Shown piece by piece: positions 59,946 through 64,000 of a stretch of DNA of 64,000 nt. Under the pieces are notes generated by a model, which was not told where the DNA came from, made no database searches, and worked only from the letters and a program-made list of their open reading frames with translations. A program made the translations under genes and the position numbers. Position 1 is the stretch's first letter. The number at the start of each line of letters is the position of its first letter. This DNA is from Aliidiomarina indica (GTDB lineage Bacteria; Pseudomonadota; Gammaproteobacteria; Enterobacterales; Alteromonadaceae): NCBI RefSeq assembly GCF_015354615.1, contig NZ_JACAVQ010000004.1:168266-232265 (forward strand), written 5' to 3'.

Positions 59946-61042
59946 ACCTTCTTCTGCAAGTACACACCTGCTTCAATATGATGAGTAAACGGAAACTGAT
60001 CGAATAGGGCCGCATGCGTTATCTCGTGGGTTTTGCTCAACACCTCTAAATTCTCGGCCAGCGTTTCTGGATTACAAGAAACGTAAATAATCGCCGGAAA
60101 CTCAGCGATCATAGCAACCGTCATGTCATCAAGCCCTGCGCGTGGCGGATCAACCAACACGGTTGAAAATTTATAACGACTTAAATCCATATCCTGTAAT
60201 CGTGACGGCAGTGCATCGCCTTTCATGGCCGCTGAACACTCTTCTGCGGATAGCCGCTCAATACGCACATTTTCAATACCATTCAGGGCAATATTCTTTT
60301 TGGCTGAATTCACAGAACTGCGACTTATTTCGGTGCCAAGAACGTGACGAAACTGACTGGCTAACGGCAAGCTGAAGTTACCATTCCCACAATAGAGCTC
60401 GAGCAAATCACCCGGCGCGTTTTTAGCGACATTACATGCCCATTCGATCATGTGAGTATTTACCGCAGCATTTGGCTGGGTGAAGCTATTCTCAATGTGC
60501 TCAAACTGATAATTGCGCTCATGGATTGTTAGATTTTCTATCACATAGTCCCGTTGCAGGGTTTCTTTTTGTTTGCGAGCGCGACCAATGAGATCAACCG
60601 TTGCAAACTGCTGTAAAAAAGTACGCATTTGCTCAGCAGCACTTTTCCACTCGTCATCTAATTGGCGATGATAAAGGAGTGAGATTAAGGCTTCGTTGGT
60701 TGTGGTGGTGAGAAAATCCACTTGAAACAACTTGCGCCGAAGCAAGGGTTTGTCACGAACGTAATCTAACACCTCATGCATGAGCGTATTGATCAGTTGG
60801 TTTGCTGCGGCAAACTGGTCGACGCGATACTTTTCTTTGGTGTCTGGATTGAACATCACATAGTAGAGATCGTCACCATCATGCCACACGCGAAATTCTG
60901 CGCGCATGCGGTAATGCTCAGGGGGAGATGGGTATACCTCGAGTGCAGGTGCCGAAAACGGAGCGAGCAAGGTTGTGAGGCGATCCGATTTCTCCGCCAA
61001 TTGAGCCTGATAAGCCGCACCTAATTCGATTCTATCTTGCAT
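59942..61042 (-). CDS. trmA: tRNA (uracil-5-)-methyltransferase
   Basis: Methylates U54 in the T loop of tRNA. The 366-residue protein equals the E. coli length. SAM motif I is in GDLLELYCGNGNFSLPLAS (about residue 213); VLVDPPRAGLD and the catalytic Cys in IIYVSCNPETLAENL (about 324) follow, with the general base Glu in the H-I-E-AGVYL end. ATG 61042 is chosen with AGG upstream; GTG 61051 is also open. Convergent with merC-like. Confidence 0.96.
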   Translation of the reverse strand: MQDRIELGAAYQAQLAEKSDRLTTLLAPFSAPALEVYPSPPEHYRMRAEFRVWHDGDDLYYVMFNPDTKEKYRVDQFAAANQLINTLMHEVLDYVRDKPLLRRKLFQVDFLTTTTNEALISLLYHRQLDDEWKSAAEQMRTFLQQFATVDLIGRARKQKETLQRDYVIENLTIHERNYQFEHIENSFTQPNAAVNTHMIEWACNVAKNAPGDLLELYCGNGNFSLPLASQFRHVLGTEISRSSVNSAKKNIALNGIENVRIERLSAEECSAAMKGDALPSRLQDMDLSRYKFSTVLVDPPRAGLDDMTVAMIAEFPAIIYVSCNPETLAENLEVLSKTHEITHAALFDQFPFTHHIEAGVYLQKKV

Positions 61043-61122
61043 GAAAAACACCTGTGTTCATTCGACATTTTGTAGGTCGCGCATTCTACCTGTTTTTAAT
61101 TTATTCCGCACTTTTACCAAAT

Positions 61123-61146
61123 TAGGGGGTAAACCCCTATTTTTTT
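61123..61146 (+). terminator. Terminator-like hairpin with T-run, unassigned
   Basis: TAGGGG pairs with CCCCTA around GTAAA and is followed by seven T. It lies in the divergent gap between trmA and the subtilase gene, where no upstream plus-strand gene is seen. Attenuator or end of a small RNA are possibilities. Confidence 0.6.
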
Positions 61147-61313
61147 GTACCGATGGTTCAGTTACTAATAGGAATCCCTAAACGCTGTTCACAAAATAAT
61201 AACAACTTGAACAGAGTTGTACTGCTTTACAAAGCTAAGTGGTTACAAGGAGCTTTAGGGCACTTCGTTCGGAAGGATAAAAATAATATTCAGGACAACA
61301 AGGTAATTTATCT

Positions 61314-63155
61314 ATGTCAAAGGCTAAACATTTTACACGCGGCGCTATCGCCGCTGCAGTCGCTTCACTGCTGGCTGCACCAACCGTTATTGCTAACGAT
61401 GAAGAACGCGTCATTGTTGCATTCCAGCCGGGTGCGAAAGCAGCGGTTCAACAGGCTGTAGAGCGAGCCGGTGGTCGCACTGTCGTTGATCTATCAAGCG
61501 ATAATGCGATGGCAATCAAGGTTCCAGCCCAAGCATTGCGTGGCCTCGAACGCAATCCTAACGTTCTTTACATCGAAGAAGATGTAAAGCGTGAATTGTA
61601 CAGCACAGAATTCGAACCGAACCTGCCATACGGAATTATTATGGTGCAGGCGGATCAAGTAAGCGCAGCACTGGCGGGAAATCGCAAAGTATGCGTTATC
61701 GACTCGGGCTACGACTTAGGCCACCCAGATCTGCAAACTTCAGGTGTTGATGGTGTCTTTGATAGTGGAACGGGTAACTGGTTTACGGATGAGAACGGTC
61801 ACGGTACTCATGTAACTGGTACTATTGCCGCGCTTGCCAACGGCTTAGGCGTTGTCGGTGTTGTACCAAATGGTCAACTTAACATTCACGTTGTAAAAGT
61901 ATTCAGTGAAAGTGGTTGGGCGTATTCATCAAACCTAATTGCCGCAGCTGATCAGTGTGCGAACTACGGTTCTCAAGTCATCAATATGAGTTTAGGCGGT
62001 TCGTTCTCAAGCACCACTGAGCGCAACGCGTTTCAACGTCTGAACGATGATGGTGTATTGAGTGTGGCAGCTGCCGGTAACGGTGGTAACAACCGTCACT
62101 CATATCCTGCGTCATACCCTGCGGTATATTCTGTTGCAGCCGTCGATCGTGATGGTAATCACGCGTCTTTCTCGCAATATAATAATGAAGTAGAAATTGC
62201 CGCCCCGGGCGTTGACGTTATGTCTACCGTTCCTCGTGGTATGGGGCAACTGTCTTTATTCAGCGCAGGTGGTGCGACTTATAGTGCTATCGCAATGGAC
62301 GGTTCGCCTGAAGGTGAAGGCAATGGTTCGCTTATCGATTGCGGACTGGGTACGTCTACTTGCCAGGGTGCGCAAGGCAACGTCTGCTTGATGGAACGTG
62401 GCCAAATCAGCTTCGCGGATAAAGTGTTGGCGTGTCAAAACGGCGGTGGTGTAGCTGCAGTTGTCTACAACAATGAGTCAGGTCCTCTTAACGGTACTTT
62501 AGGTGGTGTGTCTGTAAACATCCCTGCTGTTGGAATTAGCCAGGCTGATGGTCAAGCTGCGCTAGGCGGTGTTGGTTCTTCTGCTTCAGTTTCAGTGGGT
62601 GCAAGTGATTGGGCGAGCTTCAACGGCACGTCGATGGCATCACCTCATGTTGCTGGTGTTGCTGCATTAGTCTGGAGTCACTTCACGGAGTGTACGAATG
62701 ACGAAATCCGTGCAGCGTTGAATGCAACGGCTGAAGATCGCGGTGCAGCGGGTCGTGATAACTACTATGGACACGGTATCGTGAAAGCGAAAGCTGCATA
62801 CGACTACCTGACTGCCAATGGCTGTGCTGGTGGCGACACTGGTGGTGGCGATGACGGCGGTGATACCGGTGGTGGAGACGACGGCGGTGATACTGGTGGC
62901 GGTGATGACGGTGCGTCAATCACGCTAAGCGCTACGACTTATAAAGTACAAGGCCGTGTTCGTGCCGACCTTACTTGGTCAGGTACTGACGCTTCAAGTG
63001 TTGATATCTTCCGCAACGGTTCTTCAGTAGCGACAATATCTAACACGGGTTCATATACCGATGTCACCAATATTCGTGGTGGCGGTACGTTGACTTACAA
63101 AGTGTGTGAGGCTGGAACGCAAACCTGTTCCGATGATGTGACTGTTTCTTACTAA
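61314..63155 (+). CDS. Secreted subtilisin-like serine protease (S8) with PA insert
   Basis: A 613-residue secreted protease. Signal peptide (about 1-27), inhibitor-like propeptide (about 31-92, VIVAFQPGAKAAVQQAV), then the S8 domain with Asp130 (VIDSGYD), His163 (NGHGTHVTGT), oxyanion Asn256 (AAGNGG) and Ser440 (NGTSMASPHVAG). A protease-associated domain is inserted at about 315-425. A linker of three exact GGDTGGGDD repeats (506-532) precedes a C-terminal immunoglobulin or fibronectin-like domain ending in ADVTVSY-type strands, with two Cys. Extracellular protein degradation is inferred. A terminator follows. Confidence 0.93.
   Translation: MSKAKHFTRGAIAAAVASLLAAPTVIANDEERVIVAFQPGAKAAVQQAVERAGGRTVVDLSSDNAMAIKVPAQALRGLERNPNVLYIEEDVKRELYSTEFEPNLPYGIIMVQADQVSAALAGNRKVCVIDSGYDLGHPDLQTSGVDGVFDSGTGNWFTDENGHGTHVTGTIAALANGLGVVGVVPNGQLNIHVVKVFSESGWAYSSNLIAAADQCANYGSQVINMSLGGSFSSTTERNAFQRLNDDGVLSVAAAGNGGNNRHSYPASYPAVYSVAAVDRDGNHASFSQYNNEVEIAAPGVDVMSTVPRGMGQLSLFSAGGATYSAIAMDGSPEGEGNGSLIDCGLGTSTCQGAQGNVCLMERGQISFADKVLACQNGGGVAAVVYNNESGPLNGTLGGVSVNIPAVGISQADGQAALGGVGSSASVSVGASDWASFNGTSMASPHVAGVAALVWSHFTECTNDEIRAALNATAEDRGAAGRDNYYGHGIVKAKAAYDYLTANGCAGGDTGGGDDGGDTGGGDDGGDTGGGDDGASITLSATTYKVQGRVRADLTWSGTDASSVDIFRNGSSVATISNTGSYTDVTNIRGGGTLTYKVCEAGTQTCSDDVTVSY
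62829..62909 (+). repeat. Three 27-base in-frame repeats in the subtilase linker
   Basis: The repeats encode GGDTGGGDD three times. The DNA of the copies differs at synonymous positions, so the unit is held by protein-level selection or is old. It is a flexible acidic linker between the protease and C-terminal domain. Confidence 0.85.
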
Positions 63156-63183
63156 CCCCAACCGGTAAGTAATAGTTGTAAAA

Positions 63184-63217
63184 AAGAGGCCAGCACTATG
63201 CTGGCCTCTTCCTTTTT
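63184..63217. terminator. Terminator between subtilase and RRM-protein genes
   Basis: AAGAGGCCAGC pairs with GCTGGCCTCTT around ACTAT, followed by a T-run (CCTTTTT). Convergent genes on both sides. Confidence 0.92.
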
Positions 63218-63248
63218 GCGTCTAACACCAAATGAAACCTAAACTAGG

Positions 63249-63737
63249 TTACTCTTCACTTTGGTCAGCATGGGCGGTGCGTACTTTTAATGTACGACCT
63301 TCAAAATCTTTGTCGTTCAACTTTGCTAACGCTAAGTCGGCACCCGTTACTTCCATTTCAACAAAACCATATCCTTTCTTACGACCTGTGCGACGGTCTT
63401 TTACTAAGCGAACTTCGTAAACTTCGCCATAGCGACCAAACACACCCTCAACTTCTTCTTCGGTCACCTTAAATGGAAGGTTGCCTACGTACAGCGTGCG
63501 ACTATCGGTGCCTTTGCGCGAGCGTTTGCTAGGCGGGTTAGACGCTGTGGTGTCTTTTTTCTGCTTTAGATAAAAGCTAACAAAGGGGGTAAGCACACCA
63601 CCTAGAAACGTACCAAGCGCGAGCAATGAAACCATTTTTGTGTCGGGTGCTTCGAGAAACAATTGCGCGATAATAGTAAAAACAACTGCGATAACTGCAG
63701 CAATAACAACCTGAAAGCCTGAAAAAGCGCGATTCAT
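63249..63737 (-). CDS. Membrane-anchored RRM RNA-binding protein
   Basis: A 162-residue protein with two hydrophobic helices (about 8-28 and 36-56), a basic linker (KRSRKG), and one RRM domain at about 80-155. RNP2 is LYVGNL (82-87) and RNP1 is KGYGFVEM (121-128), with the aromatic positions kept except Met at the last. Both ends of the hairpin suggest the RRM lies in the cytoplasm, because the linker is strongly positive. Similar proteins occur in marine gammaproteobacteria; their RNA targets are not known to me. It runs leftward, away from the stable-RNA-like promoter at 63900. Confidence 0.85.
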   Translation of the reverse strand: MNRAFSGFQVVIAAVIAVVFTIIAQLFLEAPDTKMVSLLALGTFLGGVLTPFVSFYLKQKKDTTASNPPSKRSRKGTDSRTLYVGNLPFKVTEEEVEGVFGRYGEVYEVRLVKDRRTGRKKGYGFVEMEVTGADLALAKLNDKDFEGRTLKVRTAHADQSEE

Positions 63738-63899
63738 AATAAAAATCCTTTCGCATTAAGTGAAAATAAAGAGCCAATTAGGAAACGGTGACAAAAACAA
63801 GACGACCGTGCCCCCTCATCTTAGCGGTTATCCAAGCATCCGGCAAAACAACCGTTGCTCAATTCCTGAGCGAACAGTCTAAAAAGGGCAAAATTGCGC

Positions 63900-63935
63900 T
63901 TGACCCTTACAGAAAAATGCCTAAAATGCGCCTCT
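63900..63935 (+). promoter_or_regulatory. Stable-RNA-type promoter at the right edge
   Basis: TTGACC (63900-63905) and TAAAAT (63922-63927), 16-base spacer, then discriminator GCGCCTC as in rRNA P1 promoters. No gene begins in the remaining 65 bases, so the transcript leaves the window and may be an rRNA or tRNA operon. Confidence 0.6.
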
Positions 63936-64000
63936 CGTCTCCGGACGTGGGGCAAGTTCGTAAAAAGAGACCTTTTCTTAGTCGAATTTAGCCTTCTTGT

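Noticed and set aside
62829..62909. Tandem repeats as a CRISPR array
   Set aside because: They are in frame, encode a Gly/Asp linker and have no spacers.
63788..63991. Small open frame of 67 codons at the right edge
   Set aside because: No RBS, odd composition, and it overlaps a good stable-RNA promoter. A short P-loop-like GKTT string is probably chance.

Overview
The window is ordinary chromosomal DNA of a gammaproteobacterium, most likely of the order Alteromonadales and plausibly the Idiomarina/Pseudidiomarina group. That placement is an inference from gene content and order, not from a marker comparison. Several blocks keep the order known from Escherichia coli and Shewanella: pabA-argD-astA-astD, the OsmC-like yhfA gene with prkB, slyX/fkpA, rsd/nudC-hemE, rsgA-psd, orn-tRNA-Gly, purH/purD, dusB-fis with prmA, aroQ-accB-accC, dsbD-cutA/fxsA-groES-groEL, and epmB/efp-epmA. 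Coding density is high, base composition looks even (near half G+C by eye), and every long gene is intact. There is no phage, transposase, CRISPR array, restriction or toxin-antitoxin system that I can recognise.

Layout. 1-3414: end of a uridine kinase gene, a NupC-type nucleoside transporter, an orphan MlaC-like protein and a convergent outer-membrane-like protein. 3625-7709: glutathione reductase, an exported cupin, a CatA-like acetyltransferase, a YeeN-type YebC protein and a YkgJ-type cysteine-cluster protein. 7941-15174: two paralogous membrane TPR-GGDEF proteins flanking an exported amidohydrolase and an MscS channel. 15247-24763: oligopeptidase A, small membrane or exported proteins, rpe, trpS, pabA and the arginine succinyltransferase genes. 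24818-36799: prkB, slyX, fkpA, a large lipoprotein acylase, rsd, nudC, hemE and an RND efflux pair. 36865-41145: rsgA-psd-glycerophosphodiesterase, orn, tRNA-Gly with a duplicated 3' flank, and maoP. 41179-52877: a long leftward block with purine synthesis (purH, an exported methyltransferase, purD), dsbC, dusB-fis, prmA, accBC, aroQ and dsbD-cutA. 53295-64000: fxsA, groESL behind a clear sigma-32 promoter, a DUF3016 protein, the EF-P modification genes, merC-like, trmA, a secreted subtilase, a membrane-anchored RRM protein, and an rRNA/tRNA-type promoter at the right edge.

Functional links. Uridine kinase and NupC form a nucleoside salvage pair. dsbD and dsbC, in separate units, supply the periplasmic disulfide isomerase and its reductant. 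epmB, efp and epmA put EF-P and two of its modification enzymes within 2.7 kb. psd and the phosphodiesterase both act in phospholipid metabolism. pabA, argD, astA and astD join glutamine-amidotransfer and arginine metabolism genes as in related genera.

I did not find a convincing undescribed multi-gene system. The most useful leads are the duplicated tRNA-Gly 3' flank, the diverged TPR-GGDEF pair, the exported methyltransferase between purH and purD, the membrane-tethered RRM protein, and an unassigned terminator-like hairpin between trmA and the subtilase gene. Functions are read from recognised family motifs; no database search was possible.
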